Below, one piece after another: positions 16,999 to 25,649 of a stretch of 64,000 nucleotides of DNA. The DNA is from Enterococcus quebecensis. Lineage in GTDB: Bacteria > Bacillota > Bacilli > Lactobacillales > Enterococcaceae. The notes under the pieces were generated by a model that had not been told where the DNA came from, did no database searches, and saw only the letters and a program-made list of their open reading frames with translations. The stretch is from assembly GCF_001730365.1 (NCBI RefSeq), contig NZ_MIKB01000017.1, forward strand, positions 91,183 through 155,182, given 5' to 3'. The position numbers and the translations under genes are program-made. How positions within the stretch are numbered: the stretch's first letter is position 1; each line of letters opens with the position of its first letter.

Positions 16999-18210
16999 AT
17001 GACAGAAGACAAAAAAGTGGAAATTAGCAATGAAACAATGGAAGATGCAATGAACAGTGTCCAAGAAGTAAGTGTCGGCGACATCGTTAAAGGTGAAGTG
17101 CTTGCTGTTGAGGACAAACAAGTGGTTGTTGGTATTGAAGGTGCGGGCGTTGAAGGTGTGGTACCTTCTAAAGAATTGTCCACTATACAAGTAGAAGATA
17201 TCAACGAGTTAGTAAAAGTTGGAGACATCTTAGACTTGGTTGTAATCACTTCAATTGGTAAAGACAAAGAAAATGGTAGTTATTTACTTTCTAAACGTCG
17301 TTTAGACGCTAAAAAAGTTTGGGAAGAAATCGAACAAGATTTCCAATCAGGTAAAGTCATCGAAGCCCCTGTTACAAATGTTGTAAAAGGTGGTTTGGTT
17401 GTTGATGTCGGCGTACGTGGATTTGTGCCAGCATCGATGGTAGAAGACCATTTTGTTGACGATTTTTCAGAGTATAAAGGTAAAACTTTAACATTTAAAA
17501 TTATTGAAATTGAGCCTTCAGAAAATCGTTTAATTCTATCTCATAAAGCAGTCGTTGAAGCTGAGAAGAATTCTAAGAAAAAAGATATCTTAACTACTCT
17601 GCATGAAGGGGATATCGTTGAGGGCAAAGTTGCTCGTTTAACTGATTTTGGAGCGTTTATTGATTTAGGCGGTATTGATGGGTTGGTACACGTTTCTGAG
17701 ATTGCACATCAGCATGTAGGCAAACCAAGTGATGTCTTAGCTGTTGGCGATGATGTGAAAGTGAAAATCCTTTCAATTAAGCCAGATGAAGAACGTGTTT
17801 CTCTATCAATTAAAGAGACATTAGCTGGACCGTGGGAAGATATCGAGAGCAAAGCTGCTGTTGGTTCTGTACTTGATGGAACAGTCAAACGTTTAACTAG
17901 TTTTGGTGCATTTGTAGAAGTATTTCCTGGTGTAGAGGGGTTAGTTCACATCTCCCAAATTTCCCATAAGCATATTGCAACACCTCACGAAGTATTACAA
18001 GAAGGTGACGCAGTTCAAGTGAAAGTTTTGGAAGTAAACCCAGATGAACACCGCATCGCATTGAGCATCAAAGCTTTAGAAGCAAAACCAGAGTCTCAAG
18101 AAGAACCGAAAGATGTTCAAGAATATGAGTTGCCAGAAGAAAATACTGGTTTCACTATGGGCGATATCTTAGGAGATGCTTTAAAAGGTCACGATTCTGA
18201 ATCAGAATAA
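16999..18210 (+). CDS. rpsA: 30S ribosomal protein S1 (four S1 repeats)
   Basis: ATG 16999 follows AGGAGG. The 403-residue protein has four S1 RNA-binding domains (about residues 18-90, 108-173, 194-265 and 279-350), including GDIVEGKVARLTDFGAFIDLGGIDGLVHVSEI, and an acidic tail. This is the shorter Firmicutes form, compared with six domains in E. coli. It should assist mRNA binding at the 30S subunit. A 200-nt AT-rich gap after cmk may hold its own promoter. Confidence 0.95.
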   Translation: MTEDKKVEISNETMEDAMNSVQEVSVGDIVKGEVLAVEDKQVVVGIEGAGVEGVVPSKELSTIQVEDINELVKVGDILDLVVITSIGKDKENGSYLLSKRRLDAKKVWEEIEQDFQSGKVIEAPVTNVVKGGLVVDVGVRGFVPASMVEDHFVDDFSEYKGKTLTFKIIEIEPSENRLILSHKAVVEAEKNSKKKDILTTLHEGDIVEGKVARLTDFGAFIDLGGIDGLVHVSEIAHQHVGKPSDVLAVGDDVKVKILSIKPDEERVSLSIKETLAGPWEDIESKAAVGSVLDGTVKRLTSFGAFVEVFPGVEGLVHISQISHKHIATPHEVLQEGDAVQVKVLEVNPDEHRIALSIKALEAKPESQEEPKDVQEYELPEENTGFTMGDILGDALKGHDSESE

Positions 18211-18224
18211 TTATAAGATTAATG

Positions 18225-18255
18225 AGAACGAAGGGAAACCTTCGTTCTTTTTTTG
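18225..18255 (+). terminator. rpsA terminator
   Basis: GAACGAAGG and CCTTCGTTC around GAAA, followed by a T-run. Confidence 0.93.
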
Positions 18256-18272
18256 TATTCAATATTAAAAAA

Positions 18273-18313
18273 AGTGAGGTGGATAAAACTCAAAGAGTTT
18301 TATCCACCTCACT
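18273..18313. repeat. Perfect 19-bp inverted repeat with a 3-nt loop
   Basis: The arm AGTGAGGTGGATAAAACTC (18273-18291) is exactly inverted at 18295-18313. On the minus strand AAAAAAATATTG-complement gives a T-rich stretch (TTTTTTTAATA), so it can terminate leftward transcripts from the AraC-type gene at 18414-19190. It lies 18 nt after the rpsA terminator. Confidence 0.8.
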
Positions 18314-18413
18314 GGAAATTCTAATAAATGTTGTGAAAAAGTCAGGGAATGAAGGTATGCTAGAATTGAAGGCTCCAGAAATAAGCTGAAGCTTTCTTTT
18401 GTCATGCGTCAGT

Positions 18414-19190
18414 TTAATTATAGATTACACGTAAATCTGCTGGTATGTAAGCTCCCTGATATTGTTTACGGAATTGGTGAGGAGACTGACCAACTTTTTT
18501 CTTAAATAGCTTGCTGAAATAAGTAGAATCAACATATCCTACAGTACCCGAAATTTCGGTAATAGACTCTTCAGTTTTCATTAGTAATTGTTTGGCTTTT
18601 TCTATTCGATAAGTGGTTAAATAATCAATAAAGTTCATACCCACAGCATCTTTAAAAAAGCGGCTAACATAATGACGATTCAAATGCATGATGTCTGCTA
18701 GAGTTGTTAAGTTAATCTCTTCATTGTAATGGTCATGGATATAGTCAAGGATAGTGTTGATCTGTTCTTTAGCCAATGCGGTTGGTTTGTTATTCAAAAC
18801 ATCCAGCAAAGATACTTGATTTAGTGATTTCACACTACGATCGATTGCAAAATTTAACTCATTAAAATCAATTGGAGTTAGTAAATAGTCGATAACGCCG
18901 CACCGCAATGCGTGTTGAATACTTTGAAAATTATCGCGTTCAGTCAATATAATCACTTTAATGTTTGGTAAATACTGTATTATTTTTCGTTTTACGATGA
19001 AACCGTCAACGTCAAGATGATCAATCGCTATCAAAAGAATTTCTGGAAGAAGTTTTTCAGCGATGTTTAAGGCTTCTTGTTCTGTTCTGGCTGGAGGTAA
19101 AACTTTTATATTCATAAATGAATCATTAATAGATTGTTGAAGAGCTTGCTGTTCTTTTGGATCGTTACTAACAATCAATAATCGGCACAT
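18414..19190 (-). CDS. AraC-family regulator with a degenerate receiver domain
   Basis: A 258-residue protein laid out like a response regulator: receiver fold at 1-120, linker, and a C-terminal AraC-type double helix-turn-helix (about 145-245: LTTLADIMHLNRHYVSRFFKDAVGMNFIDYL and ITEISGTVGYVDSTYFSKLFKKKVGQSPHQFR). The phosphorylation site is lost: S8-N9 replace the acidic pair, A55 replaces the acceptor aspartate (spacing to D62-G63 is intact), and T105 replaces the lysine. T83 remains. No histidine kinase gene is adjacent. It is divergent from the aldehyde dehydrogenase at 19472, its probable target. Phosphorylation-independent control is inference. Confidence 0.88.
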   Translation of the reverse strand: MCRLLIVSNDPKEQQALQQSINDSFMNIKVLPPARTEQEALNIAEKLLPEILLIAIDHLDVDGFIVKRKIIQYLPNIKVIILTERDNFQSIQHALRCGVIDYLLTPIDFNELNFAIDRSVKSLNQVSLLDVLNNKPTALAKEQINTILDYIHDHYNEEINLTTLADIMHLNRHYVSRFFKDAVGMNFIDYLTTYRIEKAKQLLMKTEESITEISGTVGYVDSTYFSKLFKKKVGQSPHQFRKQYQGAYIPADLRVIYN

Positions 19191-19388
19191 AAGTAAACCC
19201 TCTTTTCTTTGATGGAATTAAGTGTACTTTTGTTTGTGAAAATCTATTTACTACTTTTATAATACCCTGATTATATTCAGCTTTCAAGTCTAATAATTTG
19301 TGAAAGAAATACACGAAAAGGTAAATTTTGTCCATAATATTCTTAAAATATTCCCTAACAAATTGAAAAAAATAGATTAAAATAGTGT

Positions 19389-19402
19389 TGTAAGCGTTTA
19401 AT
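19389..19402 (+). promoter_or_regulatory. Candidate CcpA binding site (cre)
   Basis: TGTAAGCGTTTAAT matches the cre consensus TGWAARCGYTWNCW at all but one position. It lies 70 nt upstream of the aldehyde dehydrogenase start, just downstream of the likely promoter, which suggests carbon catabolite repression. Confidence 0.7.
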
Positions 19403-19471
19403 AAAATCCAACTCTACAAGAGCCTAGAACAGAGTGAAGATTGAAGTAAAAAAATTGAAGGAGTGTTCAAA

Positions 19472-20812
19472 ATGACTGAAGAAATCAAAGTGAAAGAAAT
19501 TGACACACTAGTTGAAACAGCAAAGAAAGCACAGGTAGAGTATGAAACCTTTTCTCAAGAGCAAGTAGATGCTGTTGTAAAAAATGTCTATCAAAAAACA
19601 TTAGATAATGCGGAAAAATTAGCTATAGCAGCAAACGAAGAAACTGGTTTTGGAAAAGTTTCTGATAAAATAATCAAAAATACTTTTGCTAGTGAACAAG
19701 TCTATGACAGTATTAAAGACTTGCCAACTGTCGGAGTAATCAATCGTCGTAAAGAAGATAAAATCATTGAAATCGGGATTCCCTTAGGTGTCGTTGCAGG
19801 TCTGATTCCATCAACAAATCCAACTGCAACAGTTATTTTCAAAGCTTTGATTGCATTGAAAACGAGAAATGCAATTGTTTTTTCTCCACATCCAAAAGCG
19901 TTAAATTCTATTTTGATGGCTGTAGAAATTATCGAGAAGGCAGCGGTTGAAGCAGGAGCACCTGCTGGTTTAGTTCAGGTAATCAAAGAACCAACATTAG
20001 ATGCAACAAGTGCATTGATGAAGCATACAGATGTTTCTTTAATTCTTGCAACTGGTGGTAAAGCAATGGTGGAGGCAGCTTACAGTTCTGGAAATCCAGC
20101 AATTGGTGTTGGACCTGGAAATGTTCCTGTATTAATTGATGCAACTGCAGATATTGCTCATGCGATTGATTGTGTAATCAGTAGTAAAACATTCGACAAC
20201 GGAATTATTTGTGCATCTGAACAAGCCTTGGTTGTAGAGGCTTCTATTAAAGATGCAGTCATTGAAGAATTAAAAGCTAAAAAAGCTTATTTTATGAATG
20301 AAGAGGAATCAGCGAAAGTTAGTAAATATATTTTGAGAGAGACTGGAACGCTTAATCCAGAAATAGTTGGTAAAAGTGCAGTCGATGTTGCGAAATTGGT
20401 TGGTATTTCAGTACCAGATGATACGACTATTTTGATTTCTGAACAAACAGAGATTGGTCATCATAATCCTTATTCAAGGGAAAAACTAACACCAATTTTA
20501 GGATTCTTTACGGTTGACTCGTTTGAAAAAGGAGTAGAAACATGTAAAGCGTTACTTGCTAATGAAGGAACTGGACATACCGCTGTGATTCATACGACAA
20601 CGGATGCTAATGCTGAAACGTACGGCTTGGAGATGAGAGCTTCACGCATTCTAGTTAATACATTAGGAGCACTAGGCGCGATTGGGGCAACTACAAAGCT
20701 AGCTCCATCAATGACATTAGGTTGCGGAGCAATGGGCGGAAGTAGCACAACAGATAATGTTACTGCTCATCATTTAATGAACGTAAAACGCATTGCGTAT
20801 GGTATTGAGTAA
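19472..20812 (+). CDS. CoA-acylating (acetaldehyde-type) aldehyde dehydrogenase
   Basis: ATG 19472 follows GAAGGAG by 8 nt; GTG 19463 overlaps that site. The 446-residue product is the stand-alone dehydrogenase type related to EutE/PduP and to the N-terminal half of AdhE. It has IPSTNPTATVIFKALIALKTRNAIVFSPHP, catalytic C247 in FDNGIICASEQ, and glycine-rich GVGPGNVPV for NAD. It interconverts an aldehyde, NAD+ and CoA with acyl-CoA and NADH. No eut or pdu shell genes are nearby, so the natural aldehyde is uncertain. A cre site and the divergent AraC-type regulator suggest inducible, glucose-repressed use. Confidence 0.88.
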   Translation: MTEEIKVKEIDTLVETAKKAQVEYETFSQEQVDAVVKNVYQKTLDNAEKLAIAANEETGFGKVSDKIIKNTFASEQVYDSIKDLPTVGVINRRKEDKIIEIGIPLGVVAGLIPSTNPTATVIFKALIALKTRNAIVFSPHPKALNSILMAVEIIEKAAVEAGAPAGLVQVIKEPTLDATSALMKHTDVSLILATGGKAMVEAAYSSGNPAIGVGPGNVPVLIDATADIAHAIDCVISSKTFDNGIICASEQALVVEASIKDAVIEELKAKKAYFMNEEESAKVSKYILRETGTLNPEIVGKSAVDVAKLVGISVPDDTTILISEQTEIGHHNPYSREKLTPILGFFTVDSFEKGVETCKALLANEGTGHTAVIHTTTDANAETYGLEMRASRILVNTLGALGAIGATTKLAPSMTLGCGAMGGSSTTDNVTAHHLMNVKRIAYGIE

Positions 20813-20823
20813 TAATCTAATAT

Positions 20824-20874
20824 AAAAAGGAGATCATCGTGGGCTTTAAGTTCCAACGATGATCTCCTTTTTTC
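20824..20874. terminator. Terminator between convergent aldehyde dehydrogenase and corA
   Basis: AAAAAGGAGATCATCGT and ACGATGATCTCCTTTTT form a 17-bp stem with T-runs on both strands. Confidence 0.93.
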
Positions 20875-20901
20875 TTGAGAAGAAAGGGAAAGATGCTTTA
20901 G

Positions 20902-21822
20902 CTAAAGCATTTTCGATTTTTTAAGTAGTAGATAGATAATCAGTGAAATTCCTAAAAATAAGGCCCATAAAATAAAGTAACCATATTTGAAAGTAAGTTC
21001 AGGAATATTAACAAAGTTCATTCCGTAAATGCCTGAAAGGACTGTGATAGGTGTAGCAAAGGCTGAAAATACAGTTAGTTTGTTCAAAAAATTATTGGAT
21101 TTTTCACTCATATTAGTTGTATAAAGATCCATTAAATGAACAGTTTTATCGTTTAAACTTGTTCCGAATTCATACAGACGATAGGTTTTTGCTGAAATAT
21201 TTTTAAAATATTTCAAATTTTCATCTGAAATTAAATCGTTATCATTGCTGTTGATCTGTTCACTAATATATGTCAACATACGTAGTTGTCTTTTAGCTTC
21301 AAAAGAAATATTTTTCATGGTTATAATTTTCTCAAAATCATAATATCCATCAGATTCCAACAATATCATTTCTTCTTTAGCAAGTGAATTCTCGAAACCT
21401 TCTAAAGAAACAAACATTTCTGAAAGGATATAGTCAAGAGTTTTATAGTAAATAAAGGTCAGTGTGTCAATTCCGTTCGGTTGTCTATCTTGATTCAATC
21501 GAGTGTCTGCAGCAATTTTCTGGTAAAGTGACTCGTTTTGATCACAAACGAAAATCAAGTAACTATTACTAAAGTACAAATAAACTTTTTCAAAAATTAA
21601 TTCATCATGTACCCATTCAAAAAAAGAAAATGAAATCACATCATAATCAAAATGACTTTCAAAGTGAACCAAGTCAATTGTCTTATTCATTTCTTCTCGA
21701 TTGATTAAATTAAACTGTTCGTACACATGGGTGAAGTTTTCTCTATCACAAATAATAAAGCAACGCTCATCTTTAGGTAAGTCTGATGCGTCATATTTTG
21801 ATTTAATATGGTAAAATCTCAA
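20902..21822 (-). CDS. corA: CorA-family divalent metal ion transporter
   Basis: An ATG at 21837 contains the ribosome site GGAGGTGG within its own codons, so TTG 21822 is the likely start (306 residues). A long cytoplasmic domain (about 1-245) precedes two C-terminal membrane segments. The first ends in the pore signature YGMN (GIYGMNFVNIPELTFKYGYF), and the protein ends in basic KKSKML. CorA pentamers import Mg2+ or related ions. A perfect 14-bp palindrome lies in its 5' region. Confidence 0.9.
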   Translation of the reverse strand: MRFYHIKSKYDASDLPKDERCFIICDRENFTHVYEQFNLINREEMNKTIDLVHFESHFDYDVISFSFFEWVHDELIFEKVYLYFSNSYLIFVCDQNESLYQKIAADTRLNQDRQPNGIDTLTFIYYKTLDYILSEMFVSLEGFENSLAKEEMILLESDGYYDFEKIITMKNISFEAKRQLRMLTYISEQINSNDNDLISDENLKYFKNISAKTYRLYEFGTSLNDKTVHLMDLYTTNMSEKSNNFLNKLTVFSAFATPITVLSGIYGMNFVNIPELTFKYGYFILWALFLGISLIIYLLLKKSKML

Positions 21823-21853
21823 AAATACCACCTCCATTTATTAATCCAATCGT

Positions 21854-21867
21854 ATCTAACGTTAGAT
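21854..21867. promoter_or_regulatory. Perfect 14-bp palindrome upstream of corA
   Basis: ATCTAACGTTAGAT lies about 20 nt upstream of the corA ribosome site. It could be an operator in the corA 5' region; no regulator is recognised. Confidence 0.45.
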
Positions 21868-21995
21868 CGTTCGTCAATGAAAGCGACTAAATAGAAAAAG
21901 TTTTAGATGAATCGTCGAAAAAAGAGAAGAAATTTCAATAAAATAATATTTTTTCTCATTTTTTACATTGTTCCTCAACTATATACAACATTTTC

Positions 21996-22024
21996 TTGCA
22001 TCTTAGACAAGCATTAGGTAAACT
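21996..22024 (+). promoter_or_regulatory. der promoter
   Basis: TTGCAT (21996-22001) and TAAACT (22019-22024) with a 17-nt spacer, 37 nt before the der start. Confidence 0.6.
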
Positions 22025-22060
22025 AGTAAAGATTGAAAACTTGTCAAGGAGGTAATTTGA

Positions 22061-23371
22061 ATGGCAAATCCAACAATTGCAATTGTCGGGCGCCCGAATG
22101 TCGGGAAATCGACGATTTTTAACCGTATCGCTGGTGAAAGAATCTCAATTGTAGAAGATACACCAGGTGTAACCAGAGACCGTATTTATGCCACAGGAGA
22201 GTGGTTGGGACGTGAATTTAGTATAATCGATACAGGTGGGATAGATCTAGGTGACGAACCGTTTATGGATCAAATCAAGCATCAAGCAGAAATTGCTATT
22301 GAAGAAGCTGATGTAATCATCTTCGTTGCTAGTGGACGTGAAGGGGTAACCGATGCGGATGAATTAGTAGCAAGAATCTTATACCGAAGCAAAAAACCTG
22401 TTATTTTAGCTGTAAATAAAGTCGACAACCCTGAAATGAGAAACGAAATTTATGAGTTCTATTCCTTAGGATTAGGCGATCCATTTCCTGTTTCTGGTAG
22501 TCATGGTCTAGGACTTGGAGATGTGCTTGATGAAGCAGTCAAACATTTCTCGACTGAAATTGAAGAGGAAGATGAAGATACAATCAAATTTAGTTTGATT
22601 GGTCGTCCAAACGTGGGGAAATCTTCATTAATTAATGCAATTCTTGGCGAAGAGCGCGTGATTGTTTCTGAAATTGAGGGAACCACTCGTGATGCGATCG
22701 ATACACATTTTGAATCTGAAAATGGACAACAATTCTTAATGATCGATACAGCAGGTATGCGTAAACGTGGGAAAGTATATGAAAGCACTGAAAAATATAG
22801 TGTCATGCGTGCGATGCGTGCAATTGAACGCTCAGATATTGTTTTAATGGTGCTAAATGCGGAAGAAGGTATCCGTGAACAAGATAAAAAAGTAGCTGGT
22901 TATGCTCACGAAGCAGGTCGCGGTATTATCATTGTTGTTAATAAATGGGATACTGTTGAAAAAGAAACGAATACAATGCGTGACTTTGAAGAAGAGATTC
23001 GTGATGAATTCCAATACCTTGATTACGCACCAATTATTTTTGTTTCAGCACTAACAAAACAACGTTTAAATAAACTACCTGAATTAATTGAGTTAGTTAG
23101 CATGAATCAAAATCTGCGGATTCCTTCAGCTTTGTTAAACGATGTTGTGATGGATGCCATTGCAATCAATCCAACGCCAACAGACAAAGGGAAACGATTG
23201 AAAGTTTTTTATGCTACACAGGTGGCAATTAAACCGCCGACTTTTGTTATTTTTGTGAATGAAGAAGAATTAATGCATTTTTCTTATGCGAGATTCTTAG
23301 AAAACCAGATTAGAAAGGCTTTTACTTTCGAAGGAACACCAATCAAAATCATACCAAGAAGACGGAAATAG
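22061..23371 (+). CDS. der: Ribosome biogenesis GTPase Der (EngA)
   Basis: A 436-residue protein with two tandem GTPase domains, each with G1 (GRPNVGKS at residues 8-15 and about 183-190), G3 (DTGG, DTAG) and G4 (NKVD, NKWD) motifs, followed by a KH-like C-terminal domain. It is essential for 50S subunit maturation. ATG 22061 follows AAGGAGG. The der-hup order is conserved in Firmicutes. Confidence 0.97.
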   Translation: MANPTIAIVGRPNVGKSTIFNRIAGERISIVEDTPGVTRDRIYATGEWLGREFSIIDTGGIDLGDEPFMDQIKHQAEIAIEEADVIIFVASGREGVTDADELVARILYRSKKPVILAVNKVDNPEMRNEIYEFYSLGLGDPFPVSGSHGLGLGDVLDEAVKHFSTEIEEEDEDTIKFSLIGRPNVGKSSLINAILGEERVIVSEIEGTTRDAIDTHFESENGQQFLMIDTAGMRKRGKVYESTEKYSVMRAMRAIERSDIVLMVLNAEEGIREQDKKVAGYAHEAGRGIIIVVNKWDTVEKETNTMRDFEEEIRDEFQYLDYAPIIFVSALTKQRLNKLPELIELVSMNQNLRIPSALLNDVVMDAIAINPTPTDKGKRLKVFYATQVAIKPPTFVIFVNEEELMHFSYARFLENQIRKAFTFEGTPIKIIPRRRK

Positions 23372-23618
23372 CGCATTTTACCACATTTTTTTCAAATGTA
23401 CAAACAAATTCATTGAGTTATAAAAAAAAATGATATTTTTAGAAAAAACTGGTTAAAACGCATCAAAAACCTTGCTATTGCAAGCTTCCTATGATATCGT
23501 GATAACAGAATATTGATCCAATTCAATATTTGTACGTCATTTTTGGACCACTCAAAAATAAACGTAAATTAGATATCTTTTAGATATCCTATCCCTTGTG
23601 GAGGAGGTGAAATAATCC

Positions 23619-23894
23619 ATGGCAAATAAAGCAGAATTAATCGAAAACGTTGCATCTTCAACTGGTTTAACTAAAAAAGACGCAACTGCAGCAGTGGATG
23701 CTGTATTTTCAACAATCCAAGAATCTCTTGCTAAAGGTGAAAAAGTTCAATTAATCGGTTTTGGTAACTTTGAAGTTCGCGAACGTGCGGCTCGTAAGGG
23801 ACGTAACCCACAAACTGGTAAAGAAATTCAAATCGCTGCAAGTAAAGTACCTGCGTTCAAACCAGGTAAAGCGTTGAAAGATGCTGTTAAATAA
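23619..23894 (+). CDS. hup: HU-family DNA-binding protein
   Basis: Ninety-one residues, typical for HU, with the DNA-contacting arm ([24 protein letters not shown]) and the closing ...[16 protein letters not shown] 23619 lies after a very strong GGAGGAGGTGA, as expected for an abundant nucleoid protein. The 247-nt upstream gap is AT-rich and contains a direct repeat TTAGATATC at about 23569 and 23581. Confidence 0.97.
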   Translation: MANKAELIENVASSTGLTKKDATAAVDAVFSTIQESLAKGEKVQLIGFGNFEVRERAARKGRNPQTGKEIQIAASKVPAFKPGKALKDAVK

Positions 23895-23904
23895 GACAGT
23901 TCTT

Positions 23905-23940
23905 AGACCCCTTGATTATTCAAGGGGTCTTTCTTTGTTT
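23905..23940 (+). terminator. hup terminator
   Basis: AGACCCCTTG and CAAGGGGTCT around 6 nt, followed by TTCTTTGTTT. Confidence 0.92.
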
Positions 23941-24007
23941 ATGGATAGAAATATTACATAAGCTAGGATAAAACTAGATTAGTGTAGAAAAGGCTAACGA
24001 ATGATCA

Positions 24008-24109
24008 CTAATCTTTACAACATAATTCAGACATAGCAATACCCATAATCATGCCAGAAGCAGATAGAGCCAATGCTGCAATTAAGCCAGCATAGAACAC
24101 TTTTTTCAT
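24008..24109 (-). CDS. 33-residue membrane peptide ending in Cys-Cys
   Basis: ATG 24109 follows a near-perfect AGGAGGT. The peptide is MKKVFYAGLIAALALSASGM followed by a second hydrophobic stretch and the end SELCCKD, so it looks like one membrane helix or an uncleaved signal with a vicinal cysteine pair. A promoter with an extended -10 lies upstream (24136-24165). I know no family for it. Strong expression signals and isolation argue that it is a real small gene. Confidence 0.7.
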   Translation of the reverse strand: MKKVFYAGLIAALALSASGMIMGIAMSELCCKD

Positions 24110-24135
24110 TTGATTTACCTCCTATATTTGCAACG

Positions 24136-24165
24136 AGTATAGCACAAGTTCAATTAATAGGGCAA
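24136..24165 (-). promoter_or_regulatory. Promoter of the 33-residue peptide gene
   Basis: On the minus strand TTGCCC (24165-24160), an 18-nt spacer and TATACT (24141-24136) preceded by TGC form an extended -10 promoter, about 27 nt before the start codon. Confidence 0.6.
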
Positions 24166-24599
24166 TTAAATGGTTAAAAACGGAAAGAAGCCAATCTTTT
24201 CAGATTGGCTCTAGAGATCATGAATAATTAGCTATGTTAAAAAAACGTATAGTCTTACTATGAATTTTGGAAATTGCTAACTATTCAAGTCAGACCGAAT
24301 CACTCTGTTTCTAAGAATCTGTAATTTTTTAAGAAGTGCGCTATAGTTCTTAAAAACTGTAGGTTCTTGAAACAATTTTAGTATATCGAACAATTAAGAA
24401 TTTTTTACATAGAAATATATGAATATATATAATGAAATAGTGAATCAATAATGTCTGTTCTTTAAGAAAAATAAAAGAACAATTGTCTTTAGTTGAAAAG
24501 TCAAAGAAGATTTAATTTTAAATGGTGTGTCTCAATAAAAACATCCTTCTTTTGGTTTTACAACAACTAATGGTAAAATAAGGAAGAGGGGTGTTATCG
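24166..24599. other. AT-rich gap between the small peptide gene and the AroB-like gene
   Basis: No ORF is supportable here. A hairpin, AGCCAATC with GATTGGCT at about 24189-24210, has no T-run on the plus strand and T-rich sequence (TTCTTTCCGTTTTT) on the minus strand. It could terminate leftward transcripts. The rest shows no recognisable structure. Confidence 0.5.
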
Positions 24600-25646
24600 A
24601 TGGAAATAGTATACGAAAAAAATCAGTTACGTACGACGATCGTTTATGGAGAAACATTTGCTTCACAACTTAAATCGATCTCACTTGGCTCAAAACACAT
24701 TTTTTTGATTACCAACCAGCGTTACTATGATTTATTTTCTGAGAAATTGGTTCAGCTTTTTGATGACAAAAAGGAAATAGATTGGTATATTTGTAAGAAT
24801 GATGTTCATTGCAACAATATAAAAGAATTAGAAAGTCTATTGGCCTTTTTGGCTGATTTTGAACAGCAACAGGAATTCCTTTTTCTAGGTGTTGGAAATG
24901 AAGGCGTTGTTCAGCTGACCAATTTCCTACACAAAACATCCATATTGACTTCTGAATGCTGGTCATTGCCGCTATCAGTTCAATCACTTAGTAAAAGCTT
25001 GATTCCAAAAGCGCAAATAGAGCTAATGAACCATCCTGTTTTAGAAACTTCGGTACTAGCCAAAAAAATTATCTATGATCGTACACTGACTACTGATCAT
25101 GGAGAGGGAAAGCTAGTTGATTTTCTTGTTTTCATTAGATGTGGATTGGTTTGCAGCCACGATTTTTTACGAATGCTCTTTAAAAATTATAGTGATGCAA
25201 CACGCTTGAATCAGCAATCATTTAATGGCATGCTAGATGAAATGATTTATTATTATGAAAAAAAAGGGCAAGAGATTGATCAATTCGGCAATTTATTTGA
25301 ACAAGGTTTTCTACAAACACCGAATGGTCATTTACTTTCCAGCCATATGAAACGATTTTTAGGTTGTTTACTGCAGCTGTTGTGGTCTCAAGAGGTTAAT
25401 CGTTTTTCTTTTCATTATAAAAACTTTATTATATGGTTGATTCGTTTAGGCTTTCCAGTCGATTTTCCTGAACAGATTTTAGTCAGTGATTATGTGGAAG
25501 GAATTATAAAATGCGTTGATCACGGTGGAAGTGCTTCTCTTTTAAACGAAGTAGGAGTAGTAGCTCAGATGGAAAAGCCAAAAACGGAAGATCTATTAGC
25601 AACGATAGAAAAATATAAAACTATTTTAAAAGAAATCAGAGGATAA
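24600..25646 (+). CDS. Degenerate 3-dehydroquinate synthase-like protein (probable pseudoenzyme)
   Basis: ATG 24600 follows GGAAGAGGGG; GTG 24591 is an alternative. The 348-residue protein resembles AroB along its length but has lost key motifs. FLFLGVGNEGVVQLTNFLHK corresponds to the AroB dinucleotide loop [40 protein letters not shown] corresponds to [22 protein letters not shown], and KLVDFLVFIRCGL to [11 protein letters not shown], where the catalytic Lys and metal-binding Glu are gone. The [10 protein letters not shown] metal motif is not recognisable. A true aroB lies at 35268. It is 3 nt from ypiA and probably cotranscribed with ypiA-ypiB. The assignment by motif comparison is inference. 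Confidence 0.65.
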   Translation: MEIVYEKNQLRTTIVYGETFASQLKSISLGSKHIFLITNQRYYDLFSEKLVQLFDDKKEIDWYICKNDVHCNNIKELESLLAFLADFEQQQEFLFLGVGNEGVVQLTNFLHKTSILTSECWSLPLSVQSLSKSLIPKAQIELMNHPVLETSVLAKKIIYDRTLTTDHGEGKLVDFLVFIRCGLVCSHDFLRMLFKNYSDATRLNQQSFNGMLDEMIYYYEKKGQEIDQFGNLFEQGFLQTPNGHLLSSHMKRFLGCLLQLLWSQEVNRFSFHYKNFIIWLIRLGFPVDFPEQILVSDYVEGIIKCVDHGGSASLLNEVGVVAQMEKPKTEDLLATIEKYKTILKEIRG

Positions 25647-25649
25647 AAA

